Positions 1-10,694 of a DNA stretch of 64,000 nt are shown piece by piece. The notes under the pieces are model-generated. The model saw nothing but the letters and a program-made list of their open reading frames with translations, did not search any database and had not been told where the DNA came from. Numbering within the stretch: position 1 is the first letter of the stretch; each line of letters starts with the position of its first letter. The translations under genes were made by a program, and so were the position numbers. The stretch lies in the NCBI GenBank assembly GCA_916700875.1, contig CAKAKS010000004.1:15176444-15240443 (forward strand), read 5' to 3'. The DNA comes from Sebastes aleutianus (Eukaryota; Chordata; Actinopteri; Perciformes; Sebastidae).

Positions 1-6
1 TTTTTT

Positions 7-175
7 CCTAAACCTAACTATAGTGGTTTTGTTGCCTAATCCTAAAGTGACGCCTAGGGGGACTACAGTGGTTTTGATGCCGAAAATAAAGTGAGGACAA
101 AGCGACGGTATGTGACGAGTTGGGATGAGAACGTGTTGCTGTTTCGGTGGTGAAAGCAAAGATCTCGTGTTACTA
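7..175 (+). repeat. Dispersed percomorph repeat, remnant
   Basis: The window opens inside a sequence built of short phrases such as CCTAAACCTAAC and AGTGGTTTTG, each occurring twice with drift (around 7-35 and 66-80). I recognise this wording as a dispersed repeat found in many percomorph genomes. Its left end lies outside the window. The segment has no usable ORF. A related phrase (ACACCTAACCAAGTTG) recurs near 25166. The family has no name I can give with confidence. Confidence 0.5.
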
Positions 176-3100
176 AACTCAACAAATAAAATCTCAGTTT
201 TTATAATCATCAGAAATTTAAAGACATTTTACAAAAAAATTGTAGCCCTTACATCTTCATATAATGAACAATAAAACATTAAATGGACATCTTCTTCAAC
301 CTAAATCACATAACAAACCAACCCTTTTTTCTTCAGGGAGACCATAAAACCTGCATGTTTCTATAACCCCAAAAAAAAAAATATGATAAAAATAGTGTTT
401 GTATTCCTAGGGAATTTTTACAGTGATGCAAAATCCTCTGCAACTTCACTCAGTATGATTGCTCTGTTAAGATATCATCCTGTATTCACAGCAAACAAAA
501 CTGTTTTTTGAATAAGCTGAAAGCTATTTGCTGAAAGTCATCTTGAATTTGCATAGGTTTTTGTTTTTAGTTCTGTCTTGACAGTGGCTTCATCTTTTTG
601 TGCCATTTCATCTGCACATATCTTTATTCCCTCTTTCTGCATTTCTTCACTAGAGAACACATTCTCTTCTTTTTCCCTCCATCTGCCCGTCTCTCTCCCT
701 CTGCCGCTCCCTCTCTCCGTCTCTCCGGGTCTGATTAGCATGTGTAGTGTATGTTCCGTCACGCTGTAGTGTTGACCTGTGCTGTCATCTCCCTGATTAC
801 CTCCCTGATTCACTTTCCTTGTTTAGTAATGTGCAATCAATCATAATCAATTAGCCAAAATGTTGAATCATTAAAACCATTATCATTAATTAAAATAATT
901 ATCACTTTCTGCCAATGCTTCATTACCAGTGTTGTCTAACGTGTCTGCCACACACCAGACTTTCCCGCTCCTGCTTTTTTCTTTCGGAAGTCAGAAATTC
1001 TTTTTATAAAGCTCTGCAATCACTGATTACTTTCCTTTTGATAATAATTGTCTAATTCGGTCTAATATGCACATTGATATGATTAATTGTATGTTCCAGA
1101 AATATACAGGCTATGATGTCAGCAAAAGTTGCACAAAAATATTTCTCCAAAAGAGGTTTGTTTGAAAGTTTGGAGTGTCAACTTTGTCTAAAGAAACTCC
1201 TCCAACAGCTCCTCTTGACATGAGCTGAAGTGTTTTCTCACTGTCTGTGCGGGATTCTGCTGCCTCCTCTGCAGCTCTGCTTTCTTTCTTTCCCTCACGC
1301 CTGACCAGACACTGTCTTTTCTTCCACCTCAGACCAATGCAGCTCAGTTCTTGAAAGGACAGAGCAGAGCAGAGATGAGACAGGGGGACCTTAATGATGT
1401 GTAAACATCCAGGGAGAGGCAGAGCGCTCGTCTAAAAAGCCCCGAGGGGAGAACAGAGAGGCAGACAGACACGCGGCTCACTTAGTCCAGCACACCGCCT
1501 CAACCCCGAGTTGTAATTCCAGACGATTGTCAGTCCGCTTCTCTACTGTGCGCCTGTTGAAACCTGGAATAGACCTGTCACTCCCTAACCCTCAATAATT
1601 GCTCATGTCAACATTTCCTTGAAAGTGGGCTGGGGACCCCGAGGGTGTCCAGGGTGCGACTGAGTGTATGTGTGCGTAAGAGAATAGGAGTCTGCGTGGG
1701 CGTCTGTTTTTCCAGCTCAGCCCATTGGGCAAAGAAGGGTCTCCTCGCTCCCCTGCCCCCCCGACACTGTGGCGGAGCATCGCTCACTGCCACCTGGGGA
1801 AAGCAGGCGTCTCATTGGGGTCATGCCACCCCAGTGGAATGTGAGTCAAAAGGAAATGGGCCTGAACATTGCACAGTATCCCCAGTCTGAGCTCCATTAA
1901 GCTAGGCGTCCTCACTCTGGGATGGATGTCCATTATTACGCAGAGCACAAAGACCATCCATTGAGCTCATAGTCACTGTGCTTCACATCACTACACTAAG
2001 ACTAGAGAAAAGAATAATGAGCCTATAGTTCCCATAAATGGAGTGTTTTTCCGCTCATATTTACACAATTAAACTGTTTAGGACAAATCACGCACTTATT
2101 CTTTAGTGCCTTTCCCCTCCCTTATTAAACCAATATCTCTCTCCGTGGAGATGTCTCTCGGCTCCGTGGCACCGCCTGGCATGGCAGGGCGTCCTGCGGA
2201 GAGGAACCACAGAAAACAGGCTGCGAGGCAGAAGGGGTCTCACAACATGTGGCACCCCTCGCTCCCTCCACCAAGAGGCCCCCCAGTCCTTCGATTGGAG
2301 CCCATCGTGACCACCTGATTGCATCATTTGCAAACGGTCTTCAGGAATGAGTGTAATTGTGTCTCATTAAGGGCTATGAAGTGTGACGTTTTACCAAAAG
2401 AGGGCAGAAAAATGTCTCCAAAAGCAGGATATTCTTGAGCCTAAAGACAAAGACATAAAAAAAGTCTATTTTGAGAAACAGGATAACAAATCCTCTGGAG
2501 CACAATTGGATGAAACCACTGTACATGTTTGTGATTTAGCAGTACATGTAACCACAGACCTCCGTACATGGTATTTGATGAAATAGCGTCCAGAAATAGA
2601 AACATCCCACTCCATGGTTGCCTCCACCTCTGCCTGTTTATGATGAAGGGCTCCTTTTTGGTGTGAGAGTGAAAGAGACAGGCTGGGCTGGCTGTCATGT
2701 CATAAAGGATGCAGTCAGAGAGAGCAGACATGATTTCATGGCTAATGATTCCCGCACTAATATCAGTGTGGGCTGCAGAGGGGATAACCAAGTTGAGCTG
2801 TCTTAGCTCAAATGATTCAATTAGGCCAGCTGTCCCTATTTGTCATGGCTCAACTGGCTTCTAGATTACCTTTCCAGAGTGCATACGTGCCTCTGCATTG
2901 AACTTACCAGCTCAACAGTTTCATAAAAACAGAGAGAATAAGGGGAAAGAAAGGAAGGAGCGGTGGAGGGGAAGAAATGGAACAAAGAATGCAGTAATAA
3001 CCACATTATCCACTTAAACGCTGAGGCCAATTACAGAGATAAATGTGACTTTTTGTTTTGCGGAGGATCCTTGTGGTGGAATCAGTGGAGAGCCTCAGAG

Positions 3101-4110
3101 CGTGCTGGAGTGACTGGAGAGACGCAATACATGGAAATCTGGTCACTAAAAGAGCACGAGAGACAACAGCTGAGACAATGTGAAGGTCAAAAGGCAGAGA
3201 GAAGAGAGGAAAGGTGAATAAATAGCCTCTTCTTTCTCTATTTCTTCCTCTGAGATGATTTATTTTTCTCTATTTTATTCTAAAGCTGCCTCAAATATAA
3301 AAATGTAAAACGACAGAAAACAGCAGAACATGCCCATACAGTCCAGCTGCTTCACCTTTTCTTCCCTGAGCCTCGATTAAGTGTGTGATGAGTATTAAAT
3401 TCAAAGAAGCATTAGAGTCATTAGCGTTGATTGAGTTGACGACTCTGAGGGCGATGTCTTCTTCCTTTCACTTTAATGTAGTTAAACATAAATTTGTGTC
3501 AACTAACCTCATCAGATCCAATTAACACAATTGTCAGTTTTGGGTCAGAGAGTAGAAGACGAGGATCGGCACACTAAAACGGTAAAATATCTCCTTTATT
3601 AAAGGCAATTAGTTATGTTAGTGCTGTCACTTTTACATTAACACAGAAGCTATAAAACAATGGAGCTACTGTATCTCTGCGCCACACACAGTGTAATGCG
3701 AGGGAAAGCTCAATTAGACATGTCTCCTTACAATTCAAATAAACAACGTCCCATTAAAAGCAGGGGATGTAACATGCTCTGTGGATAGTGTGCTCAATGC
3801 TTACGCAACCATGAAAACACAAATGATGTTTCATTTTTCACTTCTTCTTCTTCGTGGCTAAACAACAACACATTACTGCACGCCGACGTTAATACAAGAA
3901 ATGAAAGGTTTTATCCTCGTGGGAGACATCCGAGCAGCTTAATGGGACAATACTCCTTAAAGATGCTCCGTGTGTGCTTCCACTGTACTGCTTATGGTCT
4001 GATAACAATGTGAGTGGAGATAATGAGATCACACTGCAATGTACAGCAGGACAGCTTCTCATCCCTGAAACTATATGAATGATGTGATGAGGAAAACAAT
4101 ACACGCTGTC
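176..4110. other. Non-coding stretch, mostly unique sequence
   Basis: No gene is seen. The first kilobase is AT-rich. Positions 628-731 form a pyrimidine-rich tract (CTCTCTCCCTCTG-like), which explains the overlapping short ORFs there on both strands. From about 1380 to 2330 the sequence is more GC-rich and non-repetitive, and it might include conserved regulatory DNA (for example 2105-2330), but nothing in the sequence alone proves that. The ORFs at 1592-1890, 2103-2333 and 2441-2806 overlap on both strands and show no recognisable domain. Confidence 0.55.
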
Positions 4111-4199
4111 CAGTGGCGGACTCAGGATGTCTGAGCGGCAGGGGTGAAAAAAATAAAAAGGGCACCAGGTGCATGTGGTGGGGCACCAGCATGCAGAAA

Positions 4200-5150
4200 G
4201 TTTTCTAGCATGTAGGGCAGCCTATATGGCACTGCATCATGTTTTCTCCATTTTAAGGCCACCCTAGAGGGCACTTCATCGTGTTTTCTCCATTTAAGGG
4301 CACCCTAGAGGGCACTTCCAAGACGTTTTCTCTGCTGCAAGGGCACCCCAAAGGGCACTTTATCATGTTTTCTCTATTTAAGGCCACCCTAGGGTGCACT
4401 TCAAGACATTTTCTCCACTGGAAGGGCACCCTAGAGGGCATTTCATCATGTTTTCTCTACTGGAAGGAAATCCTAGAGAGCCCTTTTTCATGTTTTCTCC
4501 ATTTAAGGCCAACCTAGAGGGCACTTCAAGATGTTTTCTCCACTGGAATGGGATACTAGAGGGCACTTTATCATGTTTTCTCCATGTAAGGTCACCCTAG
4601 AGGGCACTTCATCACATTTTCTCCACTGGAAGGAAATCCTAGAGAGCCCTTTATCATGTTTTCTCCATTTAAGGTCACCAGAGGGCACTTCATCACGTTT
4701 TCTCCACTGGAAGGGGATCCTAGAGGGCACTTCATCATATTTTCTCCATTTAAGGCCACCCTAGAGGGCACTTCATCACGTTTTCTCCACTGGGAGGAAA
4801 TCCTAGAAAGCCCTTTATCATGTTTTCTCCATTTAAGGTCACCCTAGAGGGCACTTCATTACGTTTTCTCTACTGGAAGGGGATCCTAGAGGGCACTTCA
4901 TCATGTTTTCTCCATTTAAGGTCACCATAGAGGGCACTTCGTCCCATTTTCTCCACTGGAAGGGCATCCTAGAGGGCACTTCATCACGTTTTCTCCATTT
5001 AAGGTCACCATAGAGGGCACTTCGTCCCATTTTCTCCACTGGAAGGGCATCCTAGAGGGCACTTCATCACGTTTTCTACATTTAAGGCCACCCTAGAGGG
5101 CACTTACTCATGTTTTACTCACTTAAAGGGCAATTTTAATGTTTTTTGTT
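4200..5150 (+). repeat. 41/42-bp minisatellite with higher-order structure
   Basis: About 22 tandem units each begin with GTTTTCTCC or a close variant, at 4200, 4241, 4283, 4325, 4367, 4408, 4450, 4492, 4533, 4575, 4616, 4658, 4697, 4739, 4780, 4822, 4863, 4905, 4946, 4988, 5029, 5071 and 5112. Through most of the array, 41-bp units containing CATTTAAGG alternate with 42-bp units containing CACTGGAAGG, giving an 83-bp dimer. Within part of the array the 42-bp unit itself alternates between an AGGAAATCC and a GGGATCC/GGGATAC form, giving a 166-bp tetramer. The first two or three units are more divergent. Because 41, 42 and 83 do not share a reading frame, the ORFs across the array are not coding. 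Confidence 0.9.
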
Positions 5151-5161
5151 TTTTTTCAATC

Positions 5162-5182
5162 ATGGGGGCACCAAGCCCCCAT
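5162..5182. other. Short GC-rich hairpin
   Basis: ATGGGGGC at 5162-5169 and GCCCCCAT at 5175-5182 are perfect inverted repeats around a 5-base loop. The hairpin sits at the right edge of what remains of the minisatellite-bearing element and is preceded by a T-rich run. It may be an internal part of that element rather than a terminator. Confidence 0.7.
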
Positions 5183-5329
5183 TATTATTCTTTATCTATT
5201 TTAACAAACACATTTTTTACAATTCATTTTTACAAATTATTCAAAAGTTTAAGTCAAGACTCTGACTTTAAATCCCACAATTTTAATCCTCAGTATATTC
5301 AGATTTATGTCATTACTCAGTTTTTTTCA

Positions 5330-5470
5330 GGTTTGTTTGTTTCTTTGTTTAGATCCCAATTAGCTTTTGCATCGCAGCATCTATTCTTCCTGGGGTCCAC
5401 ACAGTTTGCATGGTGACAATACAGAAATACACATTCACACTACTCATCACAATACACAACACATTGTAAT
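5330..5470 (-). mobile_element. 3' tail of a non-LTR retrotransposon (L2/Rex-like)
   Basis: On the minus strand the segment reads GTGGACCCCAGGAAGA followed by a GCTAATTGGGATC-type phrase and an A-rich end. I recognise this wording from 3' ends of teleost L2/Rex-type LINEs and related SINEs. Only the tail is present, with no reverse transcriptase. The assignment is from recognition and the subfamily is uncertain. Confidence 0.4.
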
Positions 5471-6683
5471 GCCTTACTGTAATTAAAACAATAACAGTTG
5501 ACCCAATTTAAATAACAAAAGAAATAGATGATGCTGCTCATGGCTGTCTCTTAATTTCCACTGTACCTGAGATCAAATTAAATGCACAAAATTGCTTGTA
5601 TACAGTTAGTGGTTCATTCATTAGTAGTTGCATATATGTGTTTGTTAGTCCAGCTCATTTTGTCTCCCCTTGTGCTGCACCGAGCGCTGTGAATGAGGGC
5701 AGCCTCGCCTCCGAGCTGTCAAAGCTCTGACTGGGGATCAGCCTTATTACGATGATTGAGAGAACAGGCCTTTGCAGCACAAAACACCATCCAAATGGAC
5801 TAGAAAGGCCACATTCATACAACCGAGTTCACACATTTGTCTTCATTAATCCAATTCTGTTCTGTTTTGTCAGGTTTGCTAGCAAACACTTACACAGTTA
5901 TACAGTCAGTGGAGAGATAAAAAGGACCAGATATCGCCAGAGGTCACAGAATTGATACAGTAAATAGGAGCGCTTCATGTTGCAGTCCGTCTTGTTCTCT
6001 AAGAAGGTCCCTCGGGTGCTGGTGCTTTTGACCCTTTGAAAACTAAGAGTGTGATGATAGTGACATTTAATGTAATGAATCACAAATTGATTGATCGCTG
6101 AAGGAATTTATTTAGAACACCAAAGAGTGAGCATTTTTGTATTTGTTCCGCTTGACCTTCAAATTGTGGTTTTTAAAAGACAGGAAGATGAGTCTGAAAT
6201 GAGTGATTTTAGATTAATTTAGCATATGTTGTCAGCATGCTATTTTGCTGTTGAGATCTTTACCACTCAGGCCAAATAGTGACTAACACCCAGACTCGAC
6301 AGGCCCGGGAATACAGAACGTCATTACTGCCTTATCTTTAGAGATGGAGCGAGGTGTCAATGACACTTCTGCTGCATGCAGGCAGCAGCTGAGCTGTGAG
6401 ATGTCCTGGCACACAGCGCAGTCTTCCTGGCCAGAGCTTTGTAGCCCAATCTTTACCTTTTAATTACAGGAATATTCATCACTTATACAGTCTACATGTG
6501 ATACATTTTGTACCAGATCTGACTGAACAATGTTTTGAATCATTATTGAGAGTTTAACATCAAAGATCTGAACATGATGGTTTAATTATTCAACATTTTG
6601 TGAAGTATGCTTATTTGCTTTCTTGCAGAGAGAAGATTTAGATATTTGCATATTTATCTGTTAAATATGAAGGTAAATATAAA
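5471..6683. other. Non-coding stretch
   Basis: No gene or clear repeat is seen. Positions 5874-5887 form a perfect 14-bp palindrome (GTTTGCTAGCAAAC), probably by chance. The block around 5680-5760 is relatively GC-rich with several CpGs and could be regulatory. The ORFs at 5752-5955 and 5898-6083 overlap on opposite strands and have no domain. Confidence 0.5.
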
Positions 6684-6978
6684 GTTAGCTTAGCCTTGCA
6701 TAAAGACTTGAAACACAGCAACACGAGGACACAGCTAGCCTGGCTCTGTCAAAAGGTGCAGTGACGTAAGGAAATTGGGGAAATTGTCCAGCACATAATC
6801 ACCGTACAACCACAACTTGAGATTATTACACTTAGATTTTTGTACGGATTAAACAAACAAGATATAGTGTGTTAACTGGTGAGCTTCAGAGGTGCTGGTA
6901 GATGTATTTCTTTTCTTTTGACAGAGTCAGGTTAGCTGTTACCCCGTGTTTCTAGTCTTTATGCTAAGCTAGGTTAAC
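6684..6978. mobile_element. Foldback MITE with about 70-bp terminal inverted repeats
   Basis: The left terminus 6684-6716 (GTTAGCTTAGCC...) pairs with 6946-6978 (...TATGCTAAGCTAGG...) over 33 bp with a few mismatches. The inverted repeats continue inward: 6731-6755 matches the reverse complement of 6915-6939 at 23 of 25 positions (ACAGCTAGCCTGGCTC / ACAGCTAACCTGACTC). The 295-bp unit encodes nothing. I recognise the phrases (CATAAAGACT, TAGCCTGGCTCTGTC, ACAAACAAGATATA) as a very common teleost dispersed element. No clear target duplication is visible. Confidence 0.85.
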
Positions 6979-7031
6979 CAACACGTCGTGTCTAGAAGGT
7001 AACCCAGGAGTTGGGAAACTAGCGAGATTGT

Positions 7032-7205
7032 TAAGATTAGGCATTGAACTTGAATGGTCAAGTTTTGGCATTGACCTCAATTGGTTAAGGTTAGGCATTG
7101 ACCTCGATTGGTTAAGGTTAGGCATTGACCTTGATTGGTTAAGGTTAGGCATTGACCTGGAATGGTTAAGGTTAGGCATTGATCTCGAATGGTCAAAGTT
7201 AGGGT
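7032..7205 (+). repeat. 27-bp minisatellite, about six copies
   Basis: Units begin GCATTGA at exactly 27-bp steps: 7041, 7068, 7095, 7122, 7149 and 7176. The consensus contains GGTTAAGGTTAGGCATTGAC, and the outer units are more divergent. As 27 is a multiple of three, the array is open on both strands at once: a repeated LRLGIDLDW-type peptide on plus and a repeated NQSRSMPNL-type peptide on minus (part of a 117-residue minus ORF, 6964-7317). Simultaneous openness on both strands follows from the repeat period and is not evidence of coding. Confidence 0.92.
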
Positions 7206-9214
7206 CGTTGGGCAGCCAGTCTTGCAAGAGTTTATGTACATTTTTCCAGATTTTGCAATGTGTGGCTGCCTTATAGACACGACCATATTTCTGGAGTTCC
7301 GGTGTCATGTGGGCCAAGACTTCCTTTTCCGTGCGCTACTCATTGTTTACAGTCCGATTAACAACTTCAGATGAGAGACGACGTGTACAACCAGATTTTT
7401 TCACAAGTAACCAGTTTACAAGCTAATTTAAAACCAATAAAAAGCTATGATGATGGGTTCTGAGATTGCATTTCGGCCAATATATGTTCCACCTCTTTTG
7501 CTCTCCACATGGACTGTTTACCTGCATTCAACCAACGCCTGCTCAAACGTGATTGGTCAGTACTACAAACGGAAACCAGAACCAGAAGAGAGTATATTTA
7601 TAGAGATTAGATTTGTTTTAATTACGCATATGTTCATTTAGCCAATTTAATAAGCCCAGCAAGAGTTTTACCAATTACATTCATCACTAATCTTTTATCA
7701 AAATATCATTGCTACCAAACTCTTCACACGCCGTTTGAGAAGAAGAATGCCCAGGATGTTATAACCTCTCATAATTAAGCTTTAGTCTCCTCTTTGTTCA
7801 TCATCATGCTACCAGAGCGCTCTGCCCGGCTGGAGAGCACAGAGACAGAGGGCTCGTGGAAAACCTCTTCACCTGCTCCCTTCACCCCTCCTCCTGTCCT
7901 CCATGTGTACCTGCAACACTGCGCTGCACTGCATCATGGGTGCAGCTGAGGCCATGCCAAAACCCAATTTGGAACGTGTCCAGCACTTCATTGGAAAGTA
8001 ATGGTTTTCACTGAACTGAGTTATGACCAGCTGTTTGCAGACAGTCTGTGACATACTGATGGAGCAGAACACCGTATGTTGCTTTCCAAATCAAATGATA
8101 CAAGGAGTGTGACAGTGTGGAGAAACATCTGTCATTAGCAATTTTCAGCACGCTCCACTAATTCTGGACAAAATACGCCTAATGAAGTTACTGCAGGAAA
8201 CTTCAAATATTGTCAGAGCAACAAGGCCACGAGAAGCCGGTGCTCACCAAGGCCTGTAATCTGATTCATTTGCTGTGAGAAAAATACAGAAGGAGGAGGG
8301 TAATTGTTTTTGATCATGATGTTTTAAAATGCAAATCACAGACGTTCTTCTTTAATCCAAGAACAAAAACCCCAAGAAATCAAGGACGAGAGGGTGGCTG
8401 GCTTTCCTTTATTGATGTCCCCTCCCTTGTAGTGGTGCTTCATAGATGGTGTTTCCGTATGGGGGGACACAAAAGCTTTGATGGGCCTGTTTATCAAGTT
8501 CAGTCACCATATATACATGATGATCTGTGGCAGAAACCCCTCTGTTCATTGTACAGAGGATCAGGATGCTTTCCAAGTTATCTCACAGGTTGTTTCTTCT
8601 CTAATCTCTACAGTCTAAAATTGAATCCATAACAAGTTAAGTTTTATAATTTTTTTAATCGTAGCTCTTGATATGCTTTGGCACTGTGACAAAACACTAA
8701 ACAGGATTGCCTCCTCATCGCCTTTACGGTTCAATATCGAGTTGAAATGCAGACTATAAGTCTAGCACTAACAATATTCATTTGGCCACTCTGTGTTTGT
8801 AATTTGCCAGTTTTCCTAGAACTGTCCTCAATTTATTCAGTCTCTGCTGTGAGGATGAGAGGGTTTGTGACAGGCAGCTCTGCTGAAAGTGGTCCTCTCC
8901 TCCAGAACAGTTGTTGTGGTGAGAAGTGTTAGGAGACGGGTGGGCGTCTGGACCCAAAGTATGCTGCTCAAACACGAGGCCTGTGTCTATCTGGCAGCCA
9001 TCTCCTGGCGGCAGAAGGGCCATAAACCCGCCTGTGTTAATTCTGCCGTAATTATCATGGGTGCCACATGTTATGCAGGATGTCCTACCACTGCAGATCC
9101 ACTCGAAAAGTTTGCAGTGAAATCCTTCCACACTGCTTAAAGCCGTGGCAGACGAGCAGACGCAGAGCGTGACAGTTGGCCATTGTGATTAGGAAGGGCT
9201 GCTCCTGGAGCCTT
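7206..9214. other. Non-coding stretch
   Basis: No gene is seen. The part up to about 7620 may be further dispersed repeat linked to the neighbouring minisatellite, because its wording is familiar, but I cannot place its ends. The rest appears unique. TAATTA occurs in a non-repetitive patch near 7770. The overlapping ORFs at 8747-9131 lie on both strands and show no domain. Confidence 0.5.
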
Positions 9215-9380
9215 GCCCCACGTCTCATTTCCTGTCGCGGCCCTTTGCAATGATGTGTTTTATGCGGTGCATGTTGGTGAATAACTGGCTGCACTGAGAT
9301 GACAATAATCACCCATAATGCCCCTAGGGAGGCGGCGGCCTCTCTCGGGGACAACATTAGTCATAAATATGCAAAACGGC
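9215..9380. promoter_or_regulatory. Candidate conserved non-coding element
   Basis: This is a non-repetitive block with retained CpGs (GTCGCGGCC, GGCGGCGGCC), AT-rich homeodomain-type cores (GACAATAATCACCC) and an octamer-like ATATGCAAA at 9367-9375, which reads TTTGCATAT on the minus strand and is a POU-type site. Mixed GC and AT motif blocks of this sort are typical of vertebrate developmental enhancers. Conservation is not testable here, so this is an inference. Confidence 0.25.
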
Positions 9381-9617
9381 TGCTGTCCTTACTGCATGCT
9401 ATTTCACAACACGCTTTGTCTCAGTTCAAGGTTGCTCTGACTGTATACTTAAAAATACATTATTTGAAATGACATAGTCATTTATAGAAGCTGATGAATT
9501 TGACACCAAATAAGACTCTTCAGTGTTACAAATTTTGCATTAGTGGAAATCAGAGAATCTTATACAAGGATGCACAAGACTAAACAAATCTAAATCAAAT
9601 TTACTTGGTGGAGCAGT

Positions 9618-10694
9618 TTAAAGAGGACCTATTATGCTTTTGTGCTTTTTCCCTTTTCTTTAGTGTGTTCTGTAGTTTTTGTTGTGCATGTAAAAGGTCT
9701 GCAAAGTCCACACCAAAAGGCCCTGACACACCAAGCCGACGGTCGGCTGTCGGAGGGTTAAGGGCCGTCGGTTAGCATCAATCGGTCTAGTCTTTTTTCG
9801 GTATATCCCGCGTTGTCGGCTCTAGTTGCCCGTGTCGTAGCTTTTTCAGTTAATTCAGCATGTTGAATCAGCGGTGGCGCCCGTCGGTGAAAGAAGTCAC
9901 TCTGAATGGCTGTTCAGCTTAAACGGAATCAGACAAACGGAAGTGAGGAAAGCAAGCCAACGAGTGAAGTCAAGGGGAAAAACACAAAAGGCTCTTCTCA
10001 TTTTTCATCTTCATCTCATCTGGTCATTTCAATACACGGATATTTTCACAACGACATCACGGCCATCTGGAATGAAGCTAAGTGGTGAGTGAGAGTGGTG
10101 TGAAAATGGTCGGCAAATGCTGCTTTATTTCAGGTACGTATCATAACAACGGATTGTATATCCGCGGTCCTCGGTCTTGCGGTTTCCCTTTATGAATGAC
10201 GAATACAGACTACCGCCACCTGCTGGTGTGGAGAGTTATTTCGTCTTGCACAGGCGCAGAACGTACATGGTAGTTGGCCCTTGGCTGTAGTCTTTGTGGT
10301 GTGTTCGAGTGCAACTTTTTGGCCAAGACAAAGGCGACTTGAGGCCACGGAACTGGTGGCCTTTGTCACCGCTAGTTCTTTGATGTCGGGTTGGTGTCTG
10401 GGCCTAAAGGGAGTTACTTTCCCCCACAGAAACACTGCTCCTGAACTGCCTGAAACGCCTTGCTAGAAGCCCCCAGCCTTTTCTTCCGTATCGTGGTGAT
10501 GTCACCAAGTAATGCACTTTGCATAGCGGTTAGTTTGACACGCCTTTAAACAAAGCTAGTTAGAGCGGAGCTGGAGTTTGGTTTGGTTGACCAATCTTAA
10601 AGCGTTTTTTAACATTAAAGCATGTTAATATGTTTTAGTAGAAGCCCAAAATACTAGTATGGACCTGAAAATAAACATAACAGGTCCCCTTTAA
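9618..10694. mobile_element. piggyBac-like non-autonomous element flanked by TTAA
   Basis: The left end TTAAAGAGGACCTATTATG (from 9618) matches the reverse complement of the right end (ACATAACAGGTCCCCTTTAA, ending 10694) with only a few mismatches. TTAA lies at both extremes (9618-9621 and 10691-10694), as expected for piggyBac-type insertion. The 1077-bp element has no transposase ORF; the short ORFs at 9874-10092 and 9906-10088 are unrecognised. The AAAGGGGACCT terminus is one I recognise as common in fish. Part of its length probably comes from an insertion at about 9719-10324. Confidence 0.75.
9719..10324. mobile_element. Probable second element nested in the piggyBac-like element
   Basis: The left edge GGCCCTGACACACCAAGCCG, followed by CGACGGTCGGCTGTCGG, is a teleost DNA-transposon terminus I recognise (PIF/Harbinger or similar). 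The proposed right edge (GTGTGTTCGAGTGC...TTTTTGGCC, ending 10324) is a weak inverse of it. The interior is CpG-rich and contains CGCAGAACGTACATGG, also familiar from this family. The right boundary and superfamily are uncertain. Confidence 0.35.

Larger units (their letters stand above)
4111..5182 (+). mobile_element. Truncated hAT-like non-autonomous element carrying a minisatellite
   Basis: The left end reads CAGTGGCGGACTCAGG, a hAT-style terminus (CAGTG). A GGGCACC-rich segment follows (4159-4199), then a large tandem array, then an 8-bp-stem hairpin at 5162-5182. From memory, complete copies of this fish family finish with the inverse of the left terminus (TCCGCCACTG). I see no such end downstream, so this copy appears truncated on the right, and no target duplication can be assigned. 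It encodes no protein. Truncation and the hAT assignment are inferences. Confidence 0.5.

Noticed and set aside
4253..5039. Overlapping ORFs with FSPFKGTLEGTS-like repeats
   Set aside because: They fall in the minisatellite, on both strands and in several frames. The unit lengths shift the frame, so no continuous repeat protein is encoded.
4200..5150. CRISPR array
   Set aside because: The direct repeats are contiguous with no unique spacers, and the host is evidently a vertebrate. The same applies to 7032-7205.
5874..5887. 14-bp perfect palindrome GTTTGCTAGCAAAC
   Set aside because: A single palindrome of this size is not surprising in 64 kb and no partner site or element end is associated with it.
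7075..7200. Telomere-like GGTTAAGGTTAGGC wording
   Set aside because: The period is 27 bp, not 6, and TTAGGG is not repeated.
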